From NCBI RefSeq assembly GCF_038051995.1, contig NZ_CP150290.1:5074001-5138000 (forward strand): a stretch of DNA of 64,000 nucleotides, in the 5' to 3' direction. The notes beneath the pieces were generated by a model, which saw nothing but the letters and a program-made list of their open reading frames with translations, did not search any database and was not told where the DNA came from. Positions within the stretch are counted from its first letter, which is position 1; each line of letters starts with the position of its first letter. A program made the translations under genes and the position numbers. Shown here piece after piece: positions 1 to 8,262 of the stretch. The DNA comes from Paenibacillus sp. FSL H8-0537. Lineage in GTDB: Bacteria > Bacillota > Bacilli > Paenibacillales > Paenibacillaceae.

Positions 1-481
1 TACTATCTGACTTGCTCTAAAACCAAACCAGTAATAGATCGGATAATAAAGCGAAGCATACAAAGCAATAATGAAAAAAATGATTGGGATAAAGGAAGGC
101 GCATACACCATATCCCTTCCTACTATTGTTCTATTAATAGCGTATACGGATACGCTAGCGACAATCCCTATGAGTGTAAATAAAAGGACGGCTGCATATT
201 TCGCCTGCACGATCGATTTACTGCTGACAGGCAGGCTGGCAATGACGATCATGCTTTTATTTTTGGCATCCAAGGTAGCAGAAAAGGTCATGAGCATAAT
301 AGCAGCAGCATAGCCCTTCTCCCCCTTAGCGGTAAAATACATAATATCCTCCAGCGTAGGACGACTAAGCTCCGCACCATCACCCACCATAGCAGCTATT
401 TCATGCCCTCGATCTGTTAGACCCTCAAACCCGACGAGCGATTCCCGAATGCCGATAAACGCTGCTTTAACGCTTGGAGCC
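1..481 (-). pseudogene. ABC exporter remnant: ATPase tail fused to ABC-2 permease
   Basis: A stop-free reading frame on the minus strand begins in the C-terminal tail of an ABC ATPase (PTLEDIMYFTAKGE is typical of the end of YtrB-like ATPases). It then runs without a stop codon into an ABC-2 permease segment (DAKNKSMIVIASLPVSSK, followed by hydrophobic helices) and leaves the window at base 1. The ATPase stop codon and the permease N-terminus with its first helices are missing, so an in-frame deletion probably fused the two. This frame differs from that of the upstream ATPase half at 482-940, which lacks Walker B. I read the whole as a decayed two-gene exporter. The permease 3' end cannot be seen. 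Confidence 0.6.
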
Positions 482-940
482 TCAAGCAAGCTTATCGGCC
501 TGATGGGATAGCGCAAAGGCAAGAGCCAGCTTCATTTTCATCCCCTTGGAAAGGCTGCGTATTTTCATTTTGGGCGACAGCTCAAAGCGCTCAAGCAAAC
601 GGTAAAAAGCGTGGTCGTCCCATTTTTTATAAAATGGGGCTATAATATTTTTCATTGAATGGATCGATATATGCTCGTAATAATGGCACTCATCGGATAC
701 AAAGCCGATTCGCTGCTTAATTTCAGCCTCCTGCAAGCTTAGGGACTGTCCAAAAATCGCTATTCCCCCCGTATCCGGACGGGTAATGCCCATAATCATT
801 TTAATTAATGTCGTTTTGCCTGCTCCATTCGGGCCAATCAGCCCGGTTATGTACCCCTGCTTGAATGCACAGGACAGAGGCTGGATACCGAACATTTTAA
901 ACTGCTTGGATACTTCGTTCAGCTTAATGATGTCGCTCAT
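482..940 (-). pseudogene. Truncated ABC transporter ATPase (N-terminal half)
   Basis: 152 residues with a good Walker A (GLIGPNGAGKTTLIK, about residues 34-48), a Q-loop region (IGFVSDECHYYEH) and an ABC signature (RSLSKGMKMKLALAFALS). The frame stops directly after the signature. Walker B, D-loop and H-loop, which should follow at once, are absent, and the sequence resumes in another frame with ATPase C-terminal residues. Functional members are about 290 residues, so about 60 codons plus the frame have been lost and ATP hydrolysis is not expected. The start codon overlaps the stop of the GntR gene by an ATGA, showing the original operon. The family resembles YtrB/BcrA exporters of the cell-envelope stress type. 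Confidence 0.7.
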
Positions 941-1323
941 ATGTCCAAATCTCCTTCCTCATATAGCAGCTCGATGTGCTGCTGAATTTCACTCAGGCTC
1001 AGGCGCAGCGCCTTCCCCTCTTTAATGACCGCGAGCATTTGCTGCTCCAGCCGCTTCATGCGCTGCTCTCTCACAAAATCGGCGTTTATGCCGGTTACGA
1101 ATGAGCCTTTGCCAACAACAGAATCAATAAGCCCTTCCTTCTCCAATTCCTCATAAGCCCGCTTCGTCGTAATGACGCTGATCTGCAAATCCTTAGCTAG
1201 CTGCCTAATTGAAGGCAGCGATTGTCCTGAGACCAGTATCCCGCTTAAAATCAGACTGCGAATTTGCTGGGTAATTTGTACATAGATCGGATCATTCGAA
1301 GCGTTGGATACAATAATGTTCAT
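937..1323 (-). CDS. GntR-family transcriptional regulator (YtrA subfamily)
   Basis: About 128 residues: an N-terminal winged helix (DPIYVQITQQIRSLILSG, then LPSIRQLAKDLQISVITTKR) and a short C-terminal dimerisation helix, the YtrA pattern without a ligand domain. An upstream in-frame start at 1392 exists, but it would place the promoter and operator inside the gene. The ATG at 1323 follows a GGTGATGGG ribosome site and begins MNIIVSNASNDP, the usual start of this family. These proteins normally repress their own operon of ABC exporter genes. Here the regulator is intact while the co-transcribed exporter is broken. Confidence 0.8.
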   Translation of the reverse strand: MNIIVSNASNDPIYVQITQQIRSLILSGILVSGQSLPSIRQLAKDLQISVITTKRAYEELEKEGLIDSVVGKGSFVTGINADFVREQRMKRLEQQMLAVIKEGKALRLSLSEIQQHIELLYEEGDLDI

Positions 1324-1349
1324 TCCCATCACCATGCTTAGCTGTTTAA

Positions 1350-1370
1350 TGTATATATAGTATATATACA
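1350..1370. promoter_or_regulatory. Perfect 21-bp palindrome, probable GntR autoregulatory operator
   Basis: TGTATATATA-G-TATATATACA is a perfect inverted repeat around one central base, 27 bases upstream of the GntR start codon. YtrA-type regulators bind AT-rich dyads of this kind in their own promoters. Its use as the GntR operator is inferred from position and symmetry. Confidence 0.65.
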
Positions 1371-1528
1371 CTATATGCTTCGTATATGTCAATAACGCTT
1401 GGCTATACTAAGCTTCGAGCGAAATATGCGCCTTTTTTCTATTATGATGAATAGCTGCTCCCAGTTGCGTAACCTTATCTAACAGGATTTATGACAGCAT
1501 TGTAAATATAAAACGCTTACAAATTTCT

Positions 1529-1548
1529 CCGACATTATTTTCTGTCGG
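1529..1548. promoter_or_regulatory. Inverted repeat CCGACA-N8-TGTCGG upstream of amino acid transporter
   Basis: A 6-bp inverted repeat with an 8-base loop is followed by a T-rich run, and GTCGGAT recurs about 20 bases further on (near 1566). It lies about 90 bases upstream of the binding-protein start. It could be an operator or a small leader hairpin. I cannot assign a regulator. Confidence 0.35.
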
Positions 1549-1634
1549 ATTTTATTATTTTATATAGTCGGATCATTAAAATAGGTGGCAGAAGGTTAAT
1601 AAGTCTAACATTAATGGAAATGGGGTTTTCATTT

Positions 1635-2435
1635 ATGAAGAAAATCGGATCACTTTTAATTACCGGTCTGCTTGCTCTTACACTTAGCGCATGCGGCAGC
1701 AGCAGCGAAAATGCACCAGCCGCCTCGGATGGCACGGGCTCATCGAATGAGGTTGTGACGTACACCATTGGAACCGATGCTACGTTTCCACCCTTTGAAT
1801 ACGAGCAGGACGGCAAATACGTCGGTATCGACATCGATTTGATCCATGCCATTGGTGAACTGGAAGGCTTTAAAGTGGATTTGAAGCCGATGAACTTCAA
1901 GGGCATTATCCCCGCTATTACAGCTAAACAGCTTGACGCTGCTATTGCTGGCATCAGCATTACCGATGAGCGCAAGCAGGTTGTAAACCTGTCCGATACG
2001 TATTTTGAAGCAGGCTTGTCGCTGGTCGTACATTCGGATAATGATTCGATTACGAAGCCAGAGGATTTGAAGGGCAAAGTCATTGCGATTAAAAAAGGAA
2101 CGGCCGGCTCTAAAAAAGCCGAGGAATTAGCAAAGGAATACGACATAACCCTTAATTATTTTGATAGCAGCCCAGCCATGTTCCAAGAGGTAGTCAACAA
2201 AAATGCCGATGCTACTATCGAGGATTTTCCAGTTATTTCTTACAAGCTTGCCGTTGATCCAAACGCTAATTTAAAAATCGTTGGCGAAAGGCTCACAGGC
2301 GACCAGTACGGCATCGCAGTGAGCAAAGACAACGAGGAACTGCTGCAAAAAATCAATGACGGCATCAAGAAGCTGAAGGAAAGCGGCAAATACGATGAAA
2401 TCATTAAAAAATATATAGGAACGTCTGCAAAATAA
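1635..2435 (+). CDS. Amino acid ABC transporter substrate-binding lipoprotein
   Basis: 266 residues. The start at MKKIGSLL is preferred over an ATG 21 bases earlier because a purine-rich GGAAATGGGG site precedes it and it yields a clean lipoprotein signal with lipobox LSAC. The mature part is a type II periplasmic-binding fold of the family 3 kind (IGTDATFPPFEYEQDGKYVG, then GIDIDLI and DAAIAGISIT). It would be anchored outside the membrane and deliver a polar amino acid to the permease encoded next. Substrate specificity (glutamine, arginine or cystine) cannot be read from the sequence. First gene of a three-gene operon. Confidence 0.9.
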   Translation: MKKIGSLLITGLLALTLSACGSSSENAPAASDGTGSSNEVVTYTIGTDATFPPFEYEQDGKYVGIDIDLIHAIGELEGFKVDLKPMNFKGIIPAITAKQLDAAIAGISITDERKQVVNLSDTYFEAGLSLVVHSDNDSITKPEDLKGKVIAIKKGTAGSKKAEELAKEYDITLNYFDSSPAMFQEVVNKNADATIEDFPVISYKLAVDPNANLKIVGERLTGDQYGIAVSKDNEELLQKINDGIKKLKESGKYDEIIKKYIGTSAK

Positions 2436-2475
2436 AGCCGAAGACATCCTGTGAAATGAAGGAGCTGTGAATTTC

Positions 2476-3132
2476 ATGATGTCCTCGTGGCAAGTTATTG
2501 TAGATGCGATGCCCTTGCTGCTGCAAGGGTTATGGATAACGGTCAAAATTGTTGTCATCTCGCTGCTGATTGCATTCGTAATCGGATTAATTACGGGATT
2601 GATGAATACATCATCGAATAAAATTTTAAAGTTTATTGCAACGCTTTATATCGATATTATTCGCGGTACGCCGCTGCTCGTTCAAATGTTTTTCATCTAT
2701 TTCGCCCTGCCAGCCTTTCTCGATATCCGCATACCTGCTGAGACAGCTGGGATCATTGCAATCAGTGCCAATGCTGGCGCCTATATTGCGGAAATTTTCC
2801 GCGCCGGCATTTCGTCCATTGATAACGGACAGCGGGAAGCCGCTCGCTCGCTGGGTTTAAGCCAGGTGCAGACCATGCGCCTCGTTATTTTGCCGCAGGC
2901 GTTCCGCCGCATGATTCCCGCTTTCGTCAATCAGTGTACGATCAGCATCAAGGATACTTCGCTGTTGTCCGTTATCGGCATTAGGGAGTTGACCCAGAGC
3001 GGTGAAATTATCATTTCCACCAACTACCGCGCTTTCGAAATTTGGGGAACGGTCGGCGTCCTGTATTTCATCATTATTTACGGTATCTCACGCCTGTCCC
3101 GTGTGCTTGAAAGGAGGCTGAGCCTGAAATGA
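2476..3132 (+). CDS. Amino acid ABC transporter permease
   Basis: About 218 residues, a HisM/GlnP-type membrane subunit with several hydrophobic helices and the EAA loop ([20 protein letters not shown]) that docks onto the ATPase. A GTG nine bases earlier sits too close to the AAGGAG ribosome site (2-base gap), so the ATG at 2476 is preferred. The last codon overlaps the ATPase start in an ATGA, indicating translational coupling. Only one permease gene is present, so the channel is presumably a homodimer. Confidence 0.9.
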   Translation: MMSSWQVIVDAMPLLLQGLWITVKIVVISLLIAFVIGLITGLMNTSSNKILKFIATLYIDIIRGTPLLVQMFFIYFALPAFLDIRIPAETAGIIAISANAGAYIAEIFRAGISSIDNGQREAARSLGLSQVQTMRLVILPQAFRRMIPAFVNQCTISIKDTSLLSVIGIRELTQSGEIIISTNYRAFEIWGTVGVLYFIIIYGISRLSRVLERRLSLK

Positions 3133-3851
3133 TCTTTGTAGAGGGTTTGAAGAAAAGGTTTGGCGACAACGAGGTGCTGCGCGATATTTCCACCACCATT
3201 ATCGAAAAGGAAGTCGTCTGCATCATCGGCCCTTCCGGCTCTGGCAAAAGCACCTTCCTTCGCTGCCTTAATTTGCTGGAGGAAGTGACATCCGGTGTTG
3301 TGAAAATCGGCGACGTAACCGTCACGGCTCCTAAGACGAATATTGACAAGCTGCGGCAAAATGTCGGCATGGTGTTTCAGCAGTTCAATCTGTTCCCGCA
3401 TTTGACGGTGTTGGAGAACATTATGCTTGCGCCCAAGCATATTAAGAAGGCGAGCAAGGAGACGAATGAGAAGCAGGCATTAGCGCTGCTGGATAAAGTC
3501 GGTCTGGCTGCTAAAAAGGATGAATATCCCGCTCGCTTGTCCGGCGGACAGCAGCAGCGTGTCGCGATCGCTCGCGCGCTGGCGATGAATCCGCGAGTCA
3601 TGCTGTTCGACGAGCCAACGTCTGCACTCGATCCGGAAATGGTCGGCGAGGTGCTTCAAGTGATGAAGGATTTGGCTCATGAAGGCATTACGATGGTCGT
3701 CGTAACTCATGAAATGGGCTTCGCCCGCGAAGTCGCTGACCGTGTTATTTTCATGGATGGTGGTTATATTGTCGAGCAAGGTGCGCCCGCTGCGATTTTT
3801 GATGCGCCGCAGCATGAGCGTACGCAAGCTTTTCTGAGTAAAGTGCTGTAA
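3129..3851 (+). CDS. Polar amino acid ABC transporter ATP-binding protein (GlnQ-like)
   Basis: 240 residues, full length for the family. Walker [10 protein letters not shown] at about residues 34-42, signature [15 protein letters not shown], Walker [13 protein letters not shown] and H-loop VVTHEMGF are all intact. It energises the permease encoded immediately upstream, with which it overlaps by four bases. It closes the operon and is followed by a strong terminator. It resembles a second amino acid ATPase in this window (41327-42079), but the two operons differ in permease number. Confidence 0.92.
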   Translation: MIFVEGLKKRFGDNEVLRDISTTIIEKEVVCIIGPSGSGKSTFLRCLNLLEEVTSGVVKIGDVTVTAPKTNIDKLRQNVGMVFQQFNLFPHLTVLENIMLAPKHIKKASKETNEKQALALLDKVGLAAKKDEYPARLSGGQQQRVAIARALAMNPRVMLFDEPTSALDPEMVGEVLQVMKDLAHEGITMVVVTHEMGFAREVADRVIFMDGGYIVEQGAPAAIFDAPQHERTQAFLSKVL

Positions 3852-3890
3852 GAAAAGCAATATTCACGAATAACGATGGTTATTGAAAAA

Positions 3891-3940
3891 GAAGCTTTCA
3901 CTCCACGGACTATGGGGAGTGAAAGCTTCTTTAAATTATT
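3891..3940. terminator. Terminator between the convergent amino acid and sucrose operons
   Basis: A perfect 14-bp stem (GAAGCTTTCACTCC paired with GGAGTGAAAGCTTC) with an 11-base loop. A T-rich run follows on the plus strand and an A run precedes the stem, so it can serve both convergent operons. Confidence 0.85.
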
Positions 3941-3983
3941 TTACCTGAAGTCTGCTTGCCAGAGCTCTCTTGTTACTCTCTTG

Positions 3984-5453
3984 TTATACAATATATTGAA
4001 CGGTTCTACCCTCGATATCCGAATATTCAATGACAGACTGATTGGTATGAAGATTTATAAACAAACTGCAGGCCCAATCATCTTTTTCCCATGCCAATCG
4101 AACTTCATCCTTAGATGAATCCAACACTGTAAATTTCCCATTAAAAGCTTCATACTCATTTCTGAACCTGATTAGCTTTAAAAGTCTCTGCACGACTTCT
4201 TTTTCAAGCGACTGCTCAATTTCCTCCAGGCTAAAATTATGGCGGTTAATTTCACGGCCTTCTCCGCTTTTCTTTACACCCTCAAGGTCATTTTCCCCTG
4301 CAAGTAAACCAACATAGTAAACCTGAGGCACTCCTGGTGCAAAAAATTGAATAGCTCTTGCTGCTAAATAGGCGTCATCGTCCCCATTCAAAACAGAGTA
4401 AAAACTGCATCTTATTTGATGAACATCAAAACCATCGTCAGCCTTGTGCTCGTCCGATAAAATAAGGCTGAGGTTGGAGCCTCTTTCTAAGCAAACATCC
4501 ACTAGCTTCCTTGCCTCTTTCGTATCTATGAGGTCATCCATATCAGGTTTAACCGGAATTCCATCATGACAGTCGAGCATAGTGAACTGCTTCTCAGGCC
4601 GGGTTTTAAGATAATGACACAGCTCCTGGCTGGATTTATTAATCAAAGCATCGAGCACTCTATATGGCAGTATAAAATCATAGATCCAGTAGCCGCGCTC
4701 TGCCAGCTTGTATTGGGTAGTATAATGAGCGTGTACCTCAGGAAGCAAATCTATTTCTAACGAATTTGCGAGTTCCATCATCCAATCAAGAAATTCGTAT
4801 ATTTCCGGCTCAACGAAGAAACAGCTCGTTCCAAGTTTTTTAATCACATATCCGACCGCATCTAGTCTGACTATTTTTACATTTTGCCGCTTAAAATTCA
4901 TAAAGAAATCTGTAATCAGTTGTTTGAACAGCTGGGAGTTTATATCTAAATCAATTTGCTCCGATGGATCTGTTTTTCCGAACGTCGTCCAAACCTTCTC
5001 TTCTTCCCCTGTTTCCGCAATGGAATAGGAGGAATAGGGTAATGGCCGCCGCAAGAACATCTTGGCAATATCCTCTTGAACTGGCTCTCCTGCCTCCCAA
5101 AGCTTATCCAAGGTTAGAAATAAATCAGCAAATTCGGATTTCCGCCCTTTTTGGAGAAAATCCTGAAAATACTCCGATTGCCTTGAAATATGGTTAACCA
5201 TTAAATCAACCAATACATCGAAATGATCTCCAATGGCCCTGATATCATCCCAAGTACCAAAGCTAGGCTCGATTTCTAGATAAGTCAATGGAGCGAATCC
5301 TCTGTCTCCTGAGGATGGGAAAGGCGGTAGAATATGAATGCCACCTTTAAACACATCTGAAAAATGCTCAAGAAGGACATGGTTTAGAGCCTTCAAGTCT
5401 CCTCCCATTGAATCGGGATAAGTAATAAGCTGCACCTGATTTTTCACGGCCAT
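3984..5453 (-). CDS. gtfA: Sucrose phosphorylase (GH13)
   Basis: 489 residues, the usual length. A GH13 (beta/alpha)8 barrel of the sucrose phosphorylase type: nucleophile Asp198 in VRLDAVGY, acid/base Glu239 in LLPEVHAHY and transition-state Asp297 in LDCHDGIP, matching the family triad. It converts sucrose plus phosphate into glucose 1-phosphate and fructose in the cytoplasm. It is the last gene of an operon with sugar ABC genes and a PfkB kinase that could phosphorylate the released fructose. An AGGAGG site lies 8 bases before the ATG. Related phosphorylases for sucrose 6-phosphate or glucosylglycerate exist; the transporter and free-sugar kinase favour sucrose. Confidence 0.82.
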   Translation of the reverse strand: MAVKNQVQLITYPDSMGGDLKALNHVLLEHFSDVFKGGIHILPPFPSSGDRGFAPLTYLEIEPSFGTWDDIRAIGDHFDVLVDLMVNHISRQSEYFQDFLQKGRKSEFADLFLTLDKLWEAGEPVQEDIAKMFLRRPLPYSSYSIAETGEEEKVWTTFGKTDPSEQIDLDINSQLFKQLITDFFMNFKRQNVKIVRLDAVGYVIKKLGTSCFFVEPEIYEFLDWMMELANSLEIDLLPEVHAHYTTQYKLAERGYWIYDFILPYRVLDALINKSSQELCHYLKTRPEKQFTMLDCHDGIPVKPDMDDLIDTKEARKLVDVCLERGSNLSLILSDEHKADDGFDVHQIRCSFYSVLNGDDDAYLAARAIQFFAPGVPQVYYVGLLAGENDLEGVKKSGEGREINRHNFSLEEIEQSLEKEVVQRLLKLIRFRNEYEAFNGKFTVLDSSKDEVRLAWEKDDWACSLFINLHTNQSVIEYSDIEGRTVQYIV

Positions 5454-5465
5454 ATTGAGAGCCTC

Positions 5466-6422
5466 CTATATTCCATATCTTTCTTTTATGACCTCAAGCT
5501 TTGGCAAATCCACGACTGCACCCGTATATTTCAACTGATAAGCGCTGACTGCAAAGCCTAGGCTTATCGCGTCTTTAATGGTGTATCCTTTAATGGCCGC
5601 CGTATAAAATCCTGACCAGAACGCATCTCCTGCTCCTGTCGTATCCACAACCTCGGTCGCCAAAGAGCTGTATTTAAGCGTCTCTATTCCATTTGAAACG
5701 ATTGCGCCATCCTTACCCAAGGTCATGATGACTAGCTTTGCACCCAGATCCAGAAACTTTTTCAGCTGGTTTTCAGGGGTGTCTTTTCCAAACAATCTTT
5801 CTGCATCATCCTCAGAAGGCTTTATAACATCAACCTTGCCAATGATGGACTTCACATATTCGATGCCATCTTCGCCGCTTTTCCAAATCATGGGATGATA
5901 ATTAGGATCGAATCCTATCCATATATGATTTTCACTCGCTATCTCAATAACTTTTTCGAGCGTATGACGCGCAGGCTCCATGGAAAGAGGCCAGCAAGAA
6001 AAGTGAACGATTTTTGAATTCATTAAGGATTCATGAAGGACGGTATCAAAGGCCAAATGATAATCAGCCCCTCTATAAAATATAGGGACAGGTGTTGATG
6101 TACTCTTTGTTAAAACAACCATACTGGTTGAATCATTGACTCGCTGGATACCACTCGTATCAATATCCATCTTTCGCAATTGCTCGATTAAAAAAGACCC
6201 TAAACCATCTTTCCCTACAGCAGAGGCTACAAGAGAATGGATGCCTAGCTTCTTAACATTCATAGCGATATTCGAAGGCGACCCACCGAAAAACTTATTA
6301 AACGTATTGCCTTCAAAATTTTCATCATATTGTGCAGCTATCATATCGATAAGAAGTTCCCCAACCGTTAATAAATCATTCCCTTTATTTCCAAACGCTA
6401 TTTTATCTTCAAACCCAAACAC
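5466..6422 (-). CDS. PfkB-family sugar kinase, probable fructokinase
   Basis: 318 residues with the ribokinase-fold N-terminal motif (FFGGSPSNIAMNVKKLG) and the C-terminal PfkB signature DTTGAGDAFWSGF, which carries the catalytic Asp and anion hole. It starts with GTG, with GAGGAG placed 8 bases upstream. By context it would phosphorylate the fructose released by the sucrose phosphorylase 13 bases downstream, feeding fructose 6-phosphate into glycolysis. The sequence also resembles IolC-type kinases, but no inositol genes are adjacent, so fructokinase is an inference from context. Confidence 0.75.
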   Translation of the reverse strand: MFGFEDKIAFGNKGNDLLTVGELLIDMIAAQYDENFEGNTFNKFFGGSPSNIAMNVKKLGIHSLVASAVGKDGLGSFLIEQLRKMDIDTSGIQRVNDSTSMVVLTKSTSTPVPIFYRGADYHLAFDTVLHESLMNSKIVHFSCWPLSMEPARHTLEKVIEIASENHIWIGFDPNYHPMIWKSGEDGIEYVKSIIGKVDVIKPSEDDAERLFGKDTPENQLKKFLDLGAKLVIMTLGKDGAIVSNGIETLKYSSLATEVVDTTGAGDAFWSGFYTAAIKGYTIKDAISLGFAVSAYQLKYTGAVVDLPKLEVIKERYGI

Positions 6423-6447
6423 ATCATCTACTCCTCTTGTCTGTGCT

Positions 6448-7272
6448 TTATTTCAGAGCTCCCTCAGTAATTCCCCTAATGATTTGTTTTTGGAGCAAAA
6501 GATAAAGAATCAGCACTGGAATAATCGTCATGATTAACCCTGCCATTAATGGGGAAAAATCGACGGAATAGGTTGAGAAAAATCCATAGTTCGAAAGAGG
6601 CAATGTCCTCATGGATGGCGATTGCAAAATTAAACTAGGCAACAAATAGTCATTCCAAATCCAAAGTGTGTCTAGAACAATAAGAGTGACCATTACCGGT
6701 TTCAACAACGGAACAACAATTTGAAAAAAAGTTCTTAATCTTGAGCTTCCGTCGATGAAAGCTGACTCCTCCAGCTCAAGCGGCACGCCTTTCATAAATC
6801 CATGGAAAGTAAATACCGCAAACGGAACACCGAATCCCAAATACATAAAAAGCAGACTTCCTTGTGAATTCAGAAGACCAAGCTCCCCATAGATCAAAAC
6901 AAGAGGAATCATCAATGCCTGAAAGGGAAGTGTCATAGAGGCCAGCATGGCAAAGAATAATATAGAATTAGCCTTCCATTTAAAACGGACAAACATATAG
7001 CCTGTCATGGACGAAAAGAAAATAATAATAAATACACTACTAATCGTAATGATACTGGAATTTAAAAATCCGGTCATAAAGTCCATATCATCAATGGCTT
7101 TAATGTAATTATCGAAATTAAATTGCTTGGGCCACGACAACGGATTTTCTACAAATTGTTGAGTGGTTTTAAAAGTATTCAGAATCACCAGTAAAAAAGG
7201 CAATAAAAACAACAATAATACGAGATAAAGAAGGATTGTTTTTAAAAATGCTAATGGTTTAGGACTCCGCAT
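6448..7272 (-). CDS. Sugar ABC transporter permease (MsmG/MalG-like)
   Basis: 274 residues with about six hydrophobic helices and the EAA motif (EESAFIDGSSRLRTFFQIV, near residue 170). It is the second membrane subunit of a carbohydrate-uptake (CUT1) transporter. Its ATG shares one base with the TAA stop of the upstream permease, so the two are tightly coupled. No ATPase gene is present in the operon, which is common for CUT1 systems that share a general ATPase such as MsmX. Confidence 0.9.
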   Translation of the reverse strand: MRSPKPLAFLKTILLYLVLLLFLLPFLLVILNTFKTTQQFVENPLSWPKQFNFDNYIKAIDDMDFMTGFLNSSIITISSVFIIIFFSSMTGYMFVRFKWKANSILFFAMLASMTLPFQALMIPLVLIYGELGLLNSQGSLLFMYLGFGVPFAVFTFHGFMKGVPLELEESAFIDGSSRLRTFFQIVVPLLKPVMVTLIVLDTLWIWNDYLLPSLILQSPSMRTLPLSNYGFFSTYSVDFSPLMAGLIMTIIPVLILYLLLQKQIIRGITEGALK

Positions 7273-8159
7273 TACGCTTCGACCTCCAATTTTTTCAGAA
7301 AGTACGCTTGGGTCAAAGCAATAACAGCCACAATTACGAATAATACAACGGCTTCAGACTGACCCACCCCATATTCATTTGAAAGAAAAGCTTTTTGGAC
7401 AACATGATAAGAGGACAATTCTGTTGAATTAAAGGGCCCGCCTTTGGTTAAAGCTAAATTAAGATCGTAAGTCAAAAAAGAACGTGAAATGGAGATGAAA
7501 ATACAAATCACAATCGCTGGCGCAGAAAGCGGCAAAATGATTTTACGAATTTTATTAAAGCCATTTGCTCCGTCGATGCCAGCAGCTTCTATTACATCAA
7601 CCGGGACACTCATAAGTCCAGAAATATAAATAATCATGAGGTATCCGATTAATTGCCATGCTGAAACGATAACCAATGCCCAAAATGCTTTGTTCGTATC
7701 AGTCAGCCAAGAGGTTTCAAATAGTGCCCAGCCGTATTTTTGGCCTAAATAAGGTAAAACCTGAGAAAATAGAAGCTGCCACAAGTAGCCCAGCACTAGA
7801 CCACCAATAAGATTAGGTGTAAAAAAACCTGTCCGTAGTAATTGCTGTCCTTTAAATCCACTAGTTAAGGCAAATGCAAGAAAAAATGCAGCAACATTGG
7901 CGATAACAACGGTAAAAAGCACATATTTCAAGGTAAACCATAATTGAGTGAGGAAAGTCTTATCTTGAAATACCTCCACGTAATTTGCTAAACCTAGAAA
8001 TGTATGATCCCCGCTCCGCACATCCCAGTTTGTAAACGTGAGATAAAGCCCAAATAGAAAGGGGATCAGAACAACAGCAAAAAAGGCAAATACAGACGGA
8101 CCCCCAAAGATTAAAAAGGTGCCTGTGTTATGAAGAAATTTCTTGTTTGTCATAGCCAT
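7272..8159 (-). CDS. Sugar ABC transporter permease (MsmF/MalF-like)
   Basis: 295 residues with a hydrophobic N-terminal helix and an EAA loop (IEAAGIDGANGFNKIRKIIL, near residue 190). It is the partner of the permease that follows and forms the membrane channel for the sugar captured by the lipoprotein encoded upstream. AGAGGATGTA precedes the ATG. A gap of about 100 bases to the binding-protein gene shows no gene and no clear hairpin. Confidence 0.9.
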   Translation of the reverse strand: MAMTNKKFLHNTGTFLIFGGPSVFAFFAVVLIPFLFGLYLTFTNWDVRSGDHTFLGLANYVEVFQDKTFLTQLWFTLKYVLFTVVIANVAAFFLAFALTSGFKGQQLLRTGFFTPNLIGGLVLGYLWQLLFSQVLPYLGQKYGWALFETSWLTDTNKAFWALVIVSAWQLIGYLMIIYISGLMSVPVDVIEAAGIDGANGFNKIRKIILPLSAPAIVICIFISISRSFLTYDLNLALTKGGPFNSTELSSYHVVQKAFLSNEYGVGQSEAVVLFVIVAVIALTQAYFLKKLEVEA

Positions 8160-8262
8160 TACATCCTCTTATCATTTAATTGGTAAATTCAACTTCAGAT
8201 CAGAGAAGGGGATCAGCATAAACGCTTCACCCCTTTGACCTGTCAGGATTGATACGTATTCA

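Noticed and set aside
71..313. Plus-strand frame of 80 codons with hydrophobic residues
   Set aside because: It is the complement of the permease remnant, has no ribosome site, and the minus-strand translation has recognisable ABC-2 features.
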